A stretch of DNA of 64,000 nucleotides from Aulostomus chinensis (taxonomy: Eukaryota > Chordata > Actinopteri > Syngnathiformes > Aulostomidae), in contig JBBMOA010000067.1 in assembly GCA_037954235.1 (NCBI GenBank), forward strand, positions 41,939 to 105,938, read 5' to 3'. Positions 1-9,535 of the stretch are shown one piece after another. The position numbers and the translations under genes are program-made. Numbering within the stretch: position 1 is the first letter of the stretch; each line of letters opens with the position of its first letter. The notes below the pieces were generated by a model that worked only from the letters and a program-made list of their open reading frames with translations, did not search any database and was not told the DNA's origin.

Positions 1-7
1 TGATTTC

Positions 8-19
8 AGTGAGTTTTCA
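8..19 (+). repeat. Internal direct repeat, left copy
   Basis: The 12-mer AGTGAGTTTTCA occurs twice in every consensus monomer, here and at 123-134, spaced 115 bp apart. The similarity extends to TCAA just downstream if one base is skipped. This suggests an internal duplication in the ancestry of the 187-bp unit. The remaining flanks show no obvious similarity. Confidence 0.85.
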
Positions 20-40
20 TCAAAATACAGGAGTTCTGCA

Positions 41-51
41 TGAAGTGTTCA
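41..51. other. Dyad symmetry TGAA-3-TTCA
   Basis: TGAA GTG TTCA is a 4-bp inverted repeat with a 3-base centre. It is present in most monomers. Variants at positions 47 (gttttcat) and 50 (gtttat) fall in or next to it; only the position 50 change breaks the arm. Confidence 0.7.
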
Positions 52-59
52 TTTTGGCC

Positions 60-74
60 TTCTCTCGCTGAGAA
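60..74. other. Dyad symmetry TTCTC-5-GAGAA
   Basis: TTCTC, a TCGCT spacer and GAGAA form a perfect 5-bp inverted repeat. The spacer holds the one CpG that is nearly invariant in the array (positions 66-67). Occasional copies lose that CpG (CTCCCTG near 13530, 14838, 18391, 19700, 56727 and 63643), while the arms stay intact. Confidence 0.75.
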
Positions 75-110
75 AACACTATTTGTGACCTGTGATACAA
101 AAATGCCATA

Positions 111-125
111 ACTTTTGTTCAAAGT
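111..125. other. Dyad symmetry ACTTT-5-AAAGT
   Basis: ACTTT, TGTTC and AAAGT form a perfect 5-bp inverted repeat. The frequent G117T variant (TTTTTTTC) changes only the spacer. Confidence 0.7.
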
Positions 126-134
126 GAGTTTTCA
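123..134 (+). repeat. Internal direct repeat, right copy
   Basis: This is the second copy of AGTGAGTTTTCA in the monomer, matching 8-19. It carries its own rare variants, such as G to C at monomer position 126 and C to A at 133. Both have counterparts in the left copy at positions 11 and 18. Confidence 0.85.
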
Positions 135-140
135 GTCAAG

Positions 141-153
141 TTTCAACCTGAAA
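141..153. other. Dyad symmetry TTTCA-3-TGAAA
   Basis: TTTCA, ACC and TGAAA form a perfect 5-bp inverted repeat with a 3-base centre. The A145G variant (TTTCGACC), found in the last monomer of several 12.3-18.7 kb HOR blocks, breaks one arm and creates a new CpG. Confidence 0.7.
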
Positions 154-170
154 GCATAGAAAGATGCATA

Positions 171-181
171 AACTTGAAGTT
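171..181. other. Dyad symmetry AACTT-1-AAGTT
   Basis: AACTT G AAGTT is an 11-bp near-palindrome close to the monomer end. The recurrent central change G176A (CTTAAAG) and the single-base insertions at about 47490, 54592 and 62071 and deletion at about 44496 fall in or beside it, so this site is relatively indel-prone. Confidence 0.7.
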
Positions 182-561
182 ACAGCTTGATTTCAGTGAG
201 TTTTCATCAAAATACAGGAGTTCTGCATGAAGTGTTCATTTTGGCCTTCTCTCGCTGAGAAAACGCTATTTGTGACCTGTGATACAAAAATGCCATAACT
301 TTTGTTCAAAGTGAGTTTTCAGTCAAGTTTCAACCTGAAAGCATAGAAAGATGCACAAACTTGAAGTTACAGCTTGATTTCAGTGAGTTTTCATCAAAAT
401 ACAGGAGTTCTGCATGAAGTGTTCATTTTGGCCTTCTCTCGCTGAGAAAACACTATTTGTGACCTGTGATACAAAAATGCCATAACTTTTGTTCAAAGTG
501 AGTTTTCAGTCAAGTTTCAACCTGAAAGCATAGAAAGATGCATAAACTTGAAGTTACAGCT

Positions 562-748
562 TGATTTCAGTGAGTTTTCATCAAAATACAGGAGTTCTGC
601 ATGAAGTGTTCATTTTGGCCTTCTCTCGCTGAGAAAACGCTATTTGTGACCTGCGACACAGAACAGCCATAACTTTTGTTCAAAGTGAGTTTTCAGTCAA
701 GTTTCAACCTGAAAGCATAGAAAGATGCATAAACTTGAAGTTACAGCT
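562..748 (+). repeat. Representative family B monomer
   Basis: This is the first monomer with the family B haplotype. Relative to family A it carries T93C, T96C, A100G, A103C and T104A, reading TGCGACACAGAACAGCC. It also has G at position 78 (ACGCTATT), so it contains CpGs at 66-67, 77-78 and 93-94. The same five linked changes recur throughout the window, which marks a monomer subfamily rather than independent mutations. Partial versions occur near 2898 (T96 retained) and near 5702, 6262 and 7571 (A103 retained). Confidence 0.93.
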
Positions 749-3700
749 TGATTTCAGTCAGTTTTCATCAAAATACAGGAGTTCTGCATGAAGTGTTCAT
801 TTTGGCCTTCTCTCGCTGAGAAAACACTATTTGTGACCTGTGAAACAAAAATGCCATAACTTTTGTTCAAAGTGAGTTTTCAGTCAAGTTTCAACCTGAA
901 AGCATAGAAAGAGGCATATACTTGAAGTTACAGCTTGATTTCAGTGAGTTTTCATCAAAATACAGGAGTTCTGCATGAAGTGTTCATTTTGTCCTTCTCT
1001 CGCTGAGAAAACGCTATTTGTGACCTGTGATACAAAAATGCCATAACTTTTGTTCAAAGTGAGTTTTCAGTCAAGTTTCAACCTGAAAGCATAGAAAGAT
1101 GCATAAACTTTAAGTTACAGCTTGATTTCAGTGAGTTTTCATCAAAATACAGGAGTTCTGCATGAAGTGTTCATTTTGGCCTTCTCTCGCTGAGAAAACG
1201 CTATTTGTGACCTGTGATACAAAAATGCCATAACTTTTGTTCAAAGTGAGTTTTCAGTCAAGTTTCAACCTGAAAGCATAGAAAGATGCATAAACTTGAA
1301 GTTACAACTTGATTTCAGTGAGTTTTCATCAAAATACAGGAGTTCTGCATGAAGTGTTCATTTTGGCCTTCTCTCGCTGAGAAAACACTATTTGTGACCT
1401 GTGATACAAAAATGCCATAACTTTTGTTCAAAGTGAGTTTTCAGTCAAGTTTCAACCTGAAAGCATAGAAAGATGCATAAACTTGAAGTTACAGCTTGAT
1501 TTCAGTGAGTTTTCATCAAAATACAAGAGTTCTGCATGAAGTGTTCATTTTGGCCTTCTCTCGCTGAGAAAACACTATTTGTGACCTGTGATACAAAAAT
1601 GCCATAACTTTTGTTCAAAGTGAGTTTTCAGTCAAGTTTCAACCTGAAAGCATAGAAAGATGCATAAACTTGAAGTTACAGCTTGATTTCAGTGAGTTTT
1701 CATCAAAATACAGGAGTTCTGCATGAAGTGTTCATTTTGGCCTTCTCTCGCTGAGAAAACACTATTTGTGACCTGTGAAACAAAAATGCCATAACTTTTG
1801 TTCAAAGTGAGTTTTCAGTCAAGTTTCAACCTGAAAGCATAGAAAGATGCATAAACTTGAAGTTACAGCTTGATTTCAGTGAGTTTTCATCAAAATACAG
1901 GAGTTCTGCATGAAGTGTTCATTTTGGCCTTCTCTCGCTGAGAAAACGCTATTTGTGACCTGCGACACAGAACAGCCATAACTTTTGTTCAAAGTGAGTT
2001 TTCAGTCAAGTTTCAACCTGAAAGCATAGAAAGATGCATAAACTTGAAGTTACAGCTTGATTTCAGTGAGTTTTCATCAAAATACAGGAGTTCTGCATGA
2101 AGTGTTCATTTTGGCCTTCTCTCGCTGAGAAAACGTTATTTGTGACCTGTGATACAAAAATGCCATAACTTTTGTTCAAAGTGAGTTTTCAGTCAAGTTT
2201 CAACCTGAAAGCATAGAAAGATGCATAAACTTGAAGTTACAGCTTGATTTCAGTCAGTTTTCATCAAAATACAGGAGTTCTGCATGAAGTGTTCATTTTG
2301 GCCTTCTCTCGCTGAGAAAACACTATTTGTGACCTGTGAAACAAAAATGCCATAACTTTTGTTCAAAGTGAGTTTTCAGTCAAGTTTCAACCTGAAAGCA
2401 TAGAAAGATGCATAAACTTGAAGTTACAGCTTGATTTCAGTGAGTTTTCATCAAAATACAGGAGTTCTGCATGAAGTGTTCATTTTGGTCTTCTCTCGCT
2501 GAGAAAACGCTATTTGTGACCTGTGATACAAAAATGCCATAACATTTGTTCAAAGTGAGTTTTCAGTCAAGTTTCAACCTGAAAACATAGAAAGATGCAT
2601 AACCTTGAAGTTACAGCTTGATTTCAGTGAGTTTTCATCAAAATACAGGAGTTCTGCATGAAGTGTTCTTTTTGGCATTCTCTCGCTGAGAAAACACTAT
2701 TTGTGACCTGTGATACAAAAATGCCATAACTTTTCTTCAAAGTGAGTTTTAAGTCAAGTTTCAACCTGAAAGCATAGAAAGATGCATAAACTTGAAGATA
2801 CAGCTTGATTTCAGTGAGTTTTCATCAAAATACAGGAGTTCTGCATGAAGTGTTCATTTTGGCCTTCTCTCGCTGAGAAAACGCTATTTGTGACCTGCGA
2901 TACAGAACAGCCATAACTTTTGTTCAAAGTGAACTTTCAGTCAAGTTTCAACCTGAAAGCATAGAAAGATGCATAAACTTGAAGTTACAGCTTGATTTCA
3001 GTGAGTTTTCATCAAAATACAGGAGTTCTGCATGAAGTGTTCATTTTGGCCTTCTCTCGCTGAGAAAACGCTATTTGTGACCTGTGATACAAAAATGCCA
3101 TAACTTTTGTTCAAAGTGAGTTTTCAGTCAAGTTTCAACCTGAAAGCATAGAAAGATGCACAAACTTGAAGTTACAGCTTGATTTCAGTGAGTTTTCATC
3201 AAAATACAGGAGTTCTGCATGAAGTGTTCATTTTGGCCTTCTCTCGCTGAGAAAACACTATTTGTGACCTGTGATACAAAAATGCCATAACTTTTGTTCA
3301 AAGTGAGTTTTCAGTCAACTTTCAACCTGAAACCATAGAAAGATGCATAAACTTGAAGTTACAGCTTGATTTCAGTGAGTTTTCATCAAAATACAGGAGT
3401 TCTGCATGAAGTGTTCATTTTGGCCTTCTCTCGCTGAGAAAACGCTATTTGTGACCTGTGATACAAAAATGCCATAACTTTTGTTCAAAGTGAGTTTTCA
3501 GTCAAGTTTCAACCTGAAAGCATAGAAAGATGCATAAACTTAATGTTACAGCTTGATTTCAGTGAGTTTTCATCAAAATACAGGAGTTCTGCATGAAGTG
3601 TTCATTTTGGCCTTCTCTCGCTGAGAAAACACTATTTGTGACCTGTGATACAAAAATGCCATAACTTTTCTTCAAAGTGAGTTTTCAGTCAAGTTTCAAC

Positions 3701-5423
3701 CTGAAAGCATAGAAAGATGCATAAACTTGAAATTACAGCTTGATTTCAGTGAGTTTTCATCAAAATACAGGAGTTCTGCATGAAGTGTTCATTTTGGCCT
3801 TCTCTCGCTGAGAAAACGCTATTTGTGACCTGCGACACAGAACAGCAATAACTTTTGTTCAAAGTGAGTTTTCAGTCAAGTTTCAACCTGAAAGCATAGA
3901 AAGATGCATAACCTTGAAGTTACAGCTTGATTTCAGTGAGTTTTCATCAAAATACAGGAGTTCTGCATGAAGTGTTCTTTTTGGCCTTCTCTCGCTGAAA
4001 AAACGCTATTTGTGACCTGTGATACAAAAATGCCATAACTTTTGTTCAAAGTGAGTTTTCAGTCAAGTTTCAACCTGAAAGCATAGAAAGATGCATGAAC
4101 TTGAAGTTACAGCTTGATTTCAGTGAGTTTTCATCAAAATACAGGAGTTCTGCATGAAGTGTTCTTTTTGGCCTTCTCTCGCTGAGAAAACACTATTTGT
4201 GACCTGTGATACAAAAATGCCATAACTTTTCTTCAAAGTGAGTTTTAAGTCAAGTTTCAACCTGAAAGCATAGAAAGATGCTTAAACTTGAAGTTACAGC
4301 TTGATTTCAGTGAGTTTTCATCAAAATACAGGAGTTCTGCATGAAGTGTTCATTTTGGTTTTCTCTCGCTGAGAAAACGCTATTTGTGACCTGCGACACA
4401 GAACAGCCATAACTTTTGTTCAAAGTGAGTTTTCAGTCAAGTTTCAACCTGAAAGCATAGAAAGATGCATAAACTTGAAGTTACAGCTTGATTTCAGTGA
4501 GTTTTGATCAAAATACAGGAGTTCTGCATGAAGTGTTCATTTTGGCCTTCTCTCGCTGAGAAAACACTATTTGTGACCTGTGATACAAAAATGCCATAAC
4601 TTTTGTTCAAAGTGAGTTTTCAGTCAAGTTTCAACCTGAAAGCATAGAAAGATGCATAAACTTGAAGTTACAGCTTGATTTCAGTGAGTTTTCATCAAAA
4701 TACAGGAGTTCTGCATGAAGTGTTCATTTTGGCCTTCTCTCGCTGAGAAAACACTATTTGTGACCTGTGAAACAAAAATGCCATAACATTTGTTCAAAGT
4801 GAGTTTTCAGTCAAGTTTCAACCTGAAAGCATAGAAAGATGTATAAACTTGAAGTTACCCCTTGATTTCAGTGAGTTTTCATCAAAATACAGAAGTTCTG
4901 CATGAAGTGTTCATTTTGGCCTTCTCTCGCTGAAAAAACGCTATTTGAGACCTGTGATACAAAAATGCCATAACTTTTGTTCAAAGTGAGTTTTCAGTCA
5001 AGTTTCAACCTGAAAGCATAGAAAGATGCATAAACTTGAAGTTACAGCTTTATTTCAGTGAGTTTTCATGAAAATACAGGAGTTCTGCATGAAGTGTTCA
5101 TTTTGGCCTTCTCTCGCTGAGAAAACACTATTTGTGACCTGTGATACAAAAATGCCATAACTTTTGTTCAAAGTGAGTTTTCAGTCAAGTTTCAACCTGA
5201 AAGCATAGAAAGATGCATAAACTTGAAGTTACAGCTTGATTTCAGTGAGTTTTCATCAAAATACAGGAGTTCTGCATGAAGTGTTCATTTTGGCCTTCTC
5301 TCGCTGAGAAAACGCTATTTGTGACCTGTGATACAAAAATGCCATAACTTTTGTTCAAAGTGAGTTTTCAGTCAAGTTTCAACCTGAAAGCATAGAAAGA
5401 TGCATAAACTTGAAGTTACAGCT

Positions 5424-5983
5424 TGATTTCAGTGAGTTTTCATCAAAATACAGGAGTTCTGCATGAAGTGTTCATTTTGGCCTTCTCTCGCTGAGAAAAC
5501 GCTATTTGTGACCTGTGATACAAAAATGCCATAACTTTTCTTCAAAGTGAATTTAAGTCAAGTTTCAACCTGTAAGCATAGAAAGATGCATAAACTTGAA
5601 GTTAAAGCTTGATTTCAATGAGTTTTCATGAAAATACAGGAGTTCTGCATGAAGTGTTCATTTTGGCCTTCTCTCGCTGAGAAAACGCTATTTGTGACCT
5701 GCGACACAGAAAAGCCATAACTTTTGTTCAAAGTGAGTTTTCAGTCAAGTTTCAACCTGAAAGCATAGAAAGATGCATAAACTTGAAGTTACAGCTTGAT
5801 TTCAGTGAGTTTTCATCAAAATACAGGAGTTCTGCATGAAGTGCTCATTTTGGCCTTCTCTCGCTGAGAAAACGCTATTTGTGACCTGTGATACAAAAAT
5901 GCCATAACTTTTGTTCAAAGTGAGTTTTCAGTCAAGTTTCAACCTGAAAGCATAGAAAGATGCATAAACTTGAAGTTACAGCT
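5424..5983 (+). repeat. 3-monomer cassette, copy 1 (560 bp)
   Basis: Three monomers share a string of rare variants. The first is 186 bp, with GTGAATTTAAGTC (one base deleted, at about 5551) and CTGTAAGC. It ends in TTAAAGCTTG, which creates a HindIII site at the junction. The second begins TTTCAATGAG, has CATGAAAAT and is family B with AGAAAAGCC. The third has GTGCTCATT at 5844. The same string recurs 560 bp downstream and again 1309 bp after that. I infer a tandem duplication by unequal exchange. Confidence 0.92.
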
Positions 5984-6543
5984 TGATTTCAGTGAGTTTT
6001 CATCAAAATACAGGAGTTCTGCATGAAGTGTTCATTTTGGCCTTCTCTCGCTGAGAAAACGCTATTTGTGACCTGTGATACAAAAATGCCATAACTTTTC
6101 TTCAAAGTGAATTTAAGTCAAGTTTCAACCTGTAAGCATAGAAAGATGCATAAACTTGAAGTTAAAGCTTGATTTCAATGAGTTTTCATGAAAATACAGG
6201 AGTTCTGCATGAAGTGTTCATTTTGGCCTTCTCTCGCTGAGAAAACGCTATTTGTGACCTGCGACACAGAAAAGCCATAACTTTTGTTCAAAGTGAGTTT
6301 TCAGTCAAGTTTCAACCTGAAAGCATAGAAAGATGCATAAACTTGAAGTTACAGCTTGATTTCAGTGAGTTTTCATCAAAATACAGGAGTTCTGCATGAA
6401 GTGCTCATTTTGGCCTTCTCTCGCTGAGAAAACACTATTTGTGACCTGTGATACAAAAATGCCATAACTTTTGTTCAAAGTGAGTTTTCAGTCAAGTTTC
6501 AACCTGAAAGCATAGAAAGATGCATAAACTTGAAGTTACAGCT
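5984..6543 (+). repeat. 3-monomer cassette, copy 2 (560 bp)
   Basis: This repeats the 5424-5983 cassette at an exact 560-bp offset. It has the same 1-bp deletion at about 6111, the same HindIII-creating junction, the same B-like monomer at 6262 and GTGCTCATT at 6404. Its last monomer has CAC where copy 1 has CGC at positions 77-79, so the copies have begun to diverge or a CpG has been lost. Confidence 0.92.
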
Positions 6544-7292
6544 TGATTTCAGTGAGTTTTCATCAAAATACAGGAGTTCTGCATGAAGTGTTCATTTTGG
6601 CCTTCTCTCGCTGAGAAAACACTATTTGTGACCTGTGATACAAAAATGCCATAACTTTTGTTCAAAGTGAGTTTTCAGTCAAGTTTCAACCTGAAAGCAT
6701 AGAAAGATGCATAAACTTGAAGTTACAGCTTGATTTCAGTGAGTTTTCATCAAAATACAGGAGTTCTGCATGAAGTGTTCATTTTGGCCTTCTCTCGCTG
6801 AGAAAACGCTATTTGTGACCTGTGATACAAAAATGCCATAACTTTTGTTCAAAGTGAGTTTTCAGTCAAGTTTCAACCTGAAAGCATAGAAAGATGCATA
6901 AACTTGAAGTTACAGCTTGATTTCAGTGAGTTTTCATCAAAATACAGGAGTTCTGCATGAAGTGTTCATTTTGGCCTTCTCTCGCTGAGAAAACACTATT
7001 TGTGACCTGTGATACAAAAATGCCATAACTTTTGTTCAAAGTGAGTTTTCAGTCAAGTTTCAACCTGAAAGCATAGAAAGATGCATAAACTTGAAGTTAC
7101 AGCTTGATTTCAGTGAGTTTTCATCAAAATACAGGAGTTCTGCATGAAGAGTTTTTTTTTGGCCTTCTCTCGCTGAGAAAACGCTATTTGTGACCTGTGT
7201 TACAAAAATGCCATAACTTTTGTTCAAAGTGAGTTTTCAGTCAAGTTTCAACCTGAAAGCATAGAAAGATGCATAAACTTGAAGTTACAGCT
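6544..7292 (+). repeat. Four ordinary monomers, one with a T-run
   Basis: Four monomers separate the second and third copies of the 3-monomer cassette. The last one has GAGTTTTTTTTTGG at about 7150, a homopolymer expansion that adds one base. The same unusual variant recurs at about 11638, 24 monomers away. Confidence 0.85.
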
Positions 7293-7852
7293 TGATTTCA
7301 GTGAGTTTTCATCAAAATACAGGAGTTCTGCATGAAGTGTTCATTTTGGCCTTCTCTCGCTGAGAAAACGCTATTTGTGACCTGTGATACAAAAATGCCA
7401 GAACTTTTCTTCAAAGTGAATTTAAGTCAAGTTTCAACCTGTAAGCATAGAAAGATGCATAAACTTGAAGTTAAAGCTTGATTTCAATGAGTTTTCATGA
7501 AAATACAGGAGTTCTGCATGAAGTGTTCATTTTGGCCTTCTCTCGCTGAGAAAACGCTATTTGTGACCTGCGACACAGAAAAGCCATAACTTTTGTTCAA
7601 AGTGAGTTTTCAGTCAAGTTTCAACCTGAAAGCATAGAAAGATGCATAAACTTGAAGTTACAGCTTGATTTCAGTGAGTTTTCATCAAAGTACAGGAGTT
7701 CTGCATGAAGTGCTCATTTTGGCCTTCTCTCGCTGAGAAAACACTATTTGTGACCTGTGATACAAAAATGCCATAACTTTTGTTCAAAGTGAGTTTTCAG
7801 TCAAGTTTCAACCTGAAAGCATAGAAAGATGCATAAACTTGAAGTTACAGCT
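7293..7852 (+). repeat. 3-monomer cassette, copy 3
   Basis: This carries the same marker string as the cassettes at 5424 and 5984: the 1-bp deletion at about 7420, CTGTAAGC, AAAGCTTG, CAATGAG, CATGAAAAT, B-like CGACACAGAAAAG at 7571, and GTGCTCATT at 7713. It lies 1309 bp (7 monomers) from copy 2. It differs by CCAGAAC in its first monomer and CAAAGTAC in its third. Its third monomer is also the first monomer of the next, 5-monomer duplication. Confidence 0.9.
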
Positions 7853-8600
7853 TGATTTCAGTGAGTTTTTATCAAAATACAGGAGTTCTGCATTAAGTGT
7901 TCATTTTGGCCTTCTCTCGCTGAGAAAACACTATTTGTGACCTGTGATACAAAAATGCCATAACTTTTGTTCAAAGTGAGTTTTCAGTCAAGTTTCAACC
8001 TGAAAGCATAGAAAGATGCATAAACTTGAAGTTACAGCTTGATTTCAGTGAGTTTTCATCAAAATACAGGAGTTCTGCATGAAGTGTTCATTTTGGCCTT
8101 CTCTCGCTGAGAAAACGCTATTTGTGACCCGTGATACAAAAATGCTATAACTTTTGTTTAAAGTGAGTTTTCAGTCAAGTTTCAACCTGAAAGCATAGAA
8201 AGATGCATAAACTTGAAGTTACAGCTTGATTTCAGTGAGTTTTCATCAAAATACAGGAGTTCTGCATGAAGTGTTCATTTTGACCTTCTCTCGCTGAGAA
8301 AACACTATTTGTGACCTGTGATACAAAAATGCCATAACTTTTGTTCAAAGTGAGTTTTCAGTCAAGTTTCTACCTGAAAGCATAGAAAGATGCATAAACT
8401 TGAAGTTACAGCTTGATTTCAGTGAGTTTTCATCAAAATACAGGAGTTCTGCATGAAGTGTTCATTTTGGCCTTCTCTCGCTGAGAAAACACTATTTGTG
8501 ACCTGTGATACAAAAATGCCATAACTTTTGTTCAAAGTGAGTTTTCAGTCAAGTTTCAACCTGAAAGCATAGAAAGATGCATAAACTTGAAGTTACAGCT
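7666..8600 (+). repeat. 5-monomer duplication, copy 1 (935 bp)
   Basis: Five monomers carry a set of rare variants that all reappear 935 bp later: CAAAGTAC (G at 7690), GCATTAAG (7894), GACCCGTGAT (8130) with TGCTATAAC and GTTTAAAG in the same monomer, and TTTTGACC (8283). Differences between the copies are few (GAGTTTTTATC and TTTCTACC here only). This is a recent tandem duplication. Confidence 0.93.
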
Positions 8601-9535
8601 TGATTTCAGTGAGTTTTCATCAAAGTACAGGAGTTCTGCATGAAGTGCTCATTTTGGCCTTCTCTCGCTGAGAAAACACTATTTGTGACCTGTGATACAA
8701 AAATGCCATAACTTTTGTTCAAAGTGAGTTTTCAGTCAAGTTTCAACCTGAAAGCATAGAAAGATGCATAAATTTGAAGTTACAGCTTGATTTCAGTGAG
8801 TTTTCATCAAAATACAGGAGTTCTGCATTAAGTGTTCATTTTGGCCTTCTCTCGCTGAGAAAACACTATTTGTGACCTGTGATACAAAAATGCCATAACT
8901 TTTGTTCAAAGTGAGTTTTCAGTCAAGTTTCAACCTGAAAGCATAGAAAGATGCATAAACTTGAAGTTACAGCTTGATTTCAGTGAGTTTTCATCAAAAT
9001 ACAGGAGTTCTGCATGAAGTGTTCATTTTGGCCTTCTCTCGCTGAGAAAACGCTATTTGTGACCCGTGATACAAAAATGCTATAACTTTTGTTTAAAGTG
9101 AGTTTTCAGTCAAGTTTCAACCTGAAAGCATAGAAAGATGCATAAACTTGAAGTTACAGCTTGATTTCAGTGAGTTTTCATCAAAATACAGGAGTTCTGC
9201 ATGAAGTGTTCATTTTGACCTTCTCTCGCTGAGAAAACACTATTTGTGACCTGTGATACAAAAATGCCATAACTTTTGTTCAAAGTGAGTTTTCAGTCAA
9301 GTTTCAACCTGAAAGCATAGAAAGATGCATAAACTTGAAGTTACAGCTTGATTTCAGTGAGTTTTCATCAAAATACAGGAGTTCTGCATGAAGTGTTCAT
9401 TTTGGCCTTCTCTCGCTGAGAAAACACTATTTGTGACCTGTGATACAAAAATGCCATAACTTTTGTTCAAAGTGAGTTTTCAGTCAAGTTTCAACCTGAA
9501 AGCATAGAAAGATGCATAAACTTGAAGTTACAGCT
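8601..9535 (+). repeat. 5-monomer duplication, copy 2 (935 bp)
   Basis: This repeats 7666-8600 at an exact 935-bp offset, with marker bases at 8625, 8829, 9065 and 9218. It has one private change, AAATTTGAAG near 8773. The duplication boundary is placed at monomer starts and could lie anywhere in the identical sequence to either side. Confidence 0.93.

Larger units (their letters stand above)
1..187 (+). repeat. Representative satellite monomer, family A
   Basis: This first complete unit is close to the majority sequence and is used here as the numbering frame for monomer positions. Polymorphic positions seen repeatedly are 11 (G/C), 47 (G/T), 50 (C/T), 78 (A/G), the 93-104 cluster that separates families A and B, 96 (T/A), 117 (G/T), 133 (C/A), 176 (G/A, giving CTTAAAG) and 185 (G/A). 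It contains an HaeIII site (GGCC, 56-59), an NsiI site (ATGCAT, 164-169) and an AluI site (AGCT, 184-187). The choice of monomer start is arbitrary. It has TGA at its first three bases and again at 10-12, so it cannot form an open frame when tandemly repeated. Confidence 0.97.
1..5423 (+). repeat. Left segment, 29 mixed monomers with 7-8 monomer register
   Basis: This stretch holds 29 full monomers of 187 bp with no indels. Family B monomers carry their CpG cytosine at 654, 1963, 2898, 3833 and 4394, that is at spacings of 7, 5, 5 and 3 monomers. Rare variants pair at 7 monomers (AACCTTG at 2603 and 3912) and at 8 monomers (CAGTCAG at 759 and 2255; GAAAC at 844 and 2340; TTTTAAGTC at 2751 and 4247). 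The order is a decayed or reshuffled HOR of about 1.3-1.5 kb. Private substitutions look more frequent here than in the right half of the window. No gene or other element is visible. Confidence 0.85.

Noticed and set aside
141..157. CENP-B box
   Set aside because: The known motif needs TTCG, an A and CGGG at fixed spacing. The consensus has no TTCG or CGGG. The TTTCGACC variant gains TTCG but not the rest.
7141..7160. Poly-T tract as a retroposon tail
   Set aside because: The run is only a local substitution and one-base expansion within an otherwise normal monomer, with no inserted sequence or target-site duplication.
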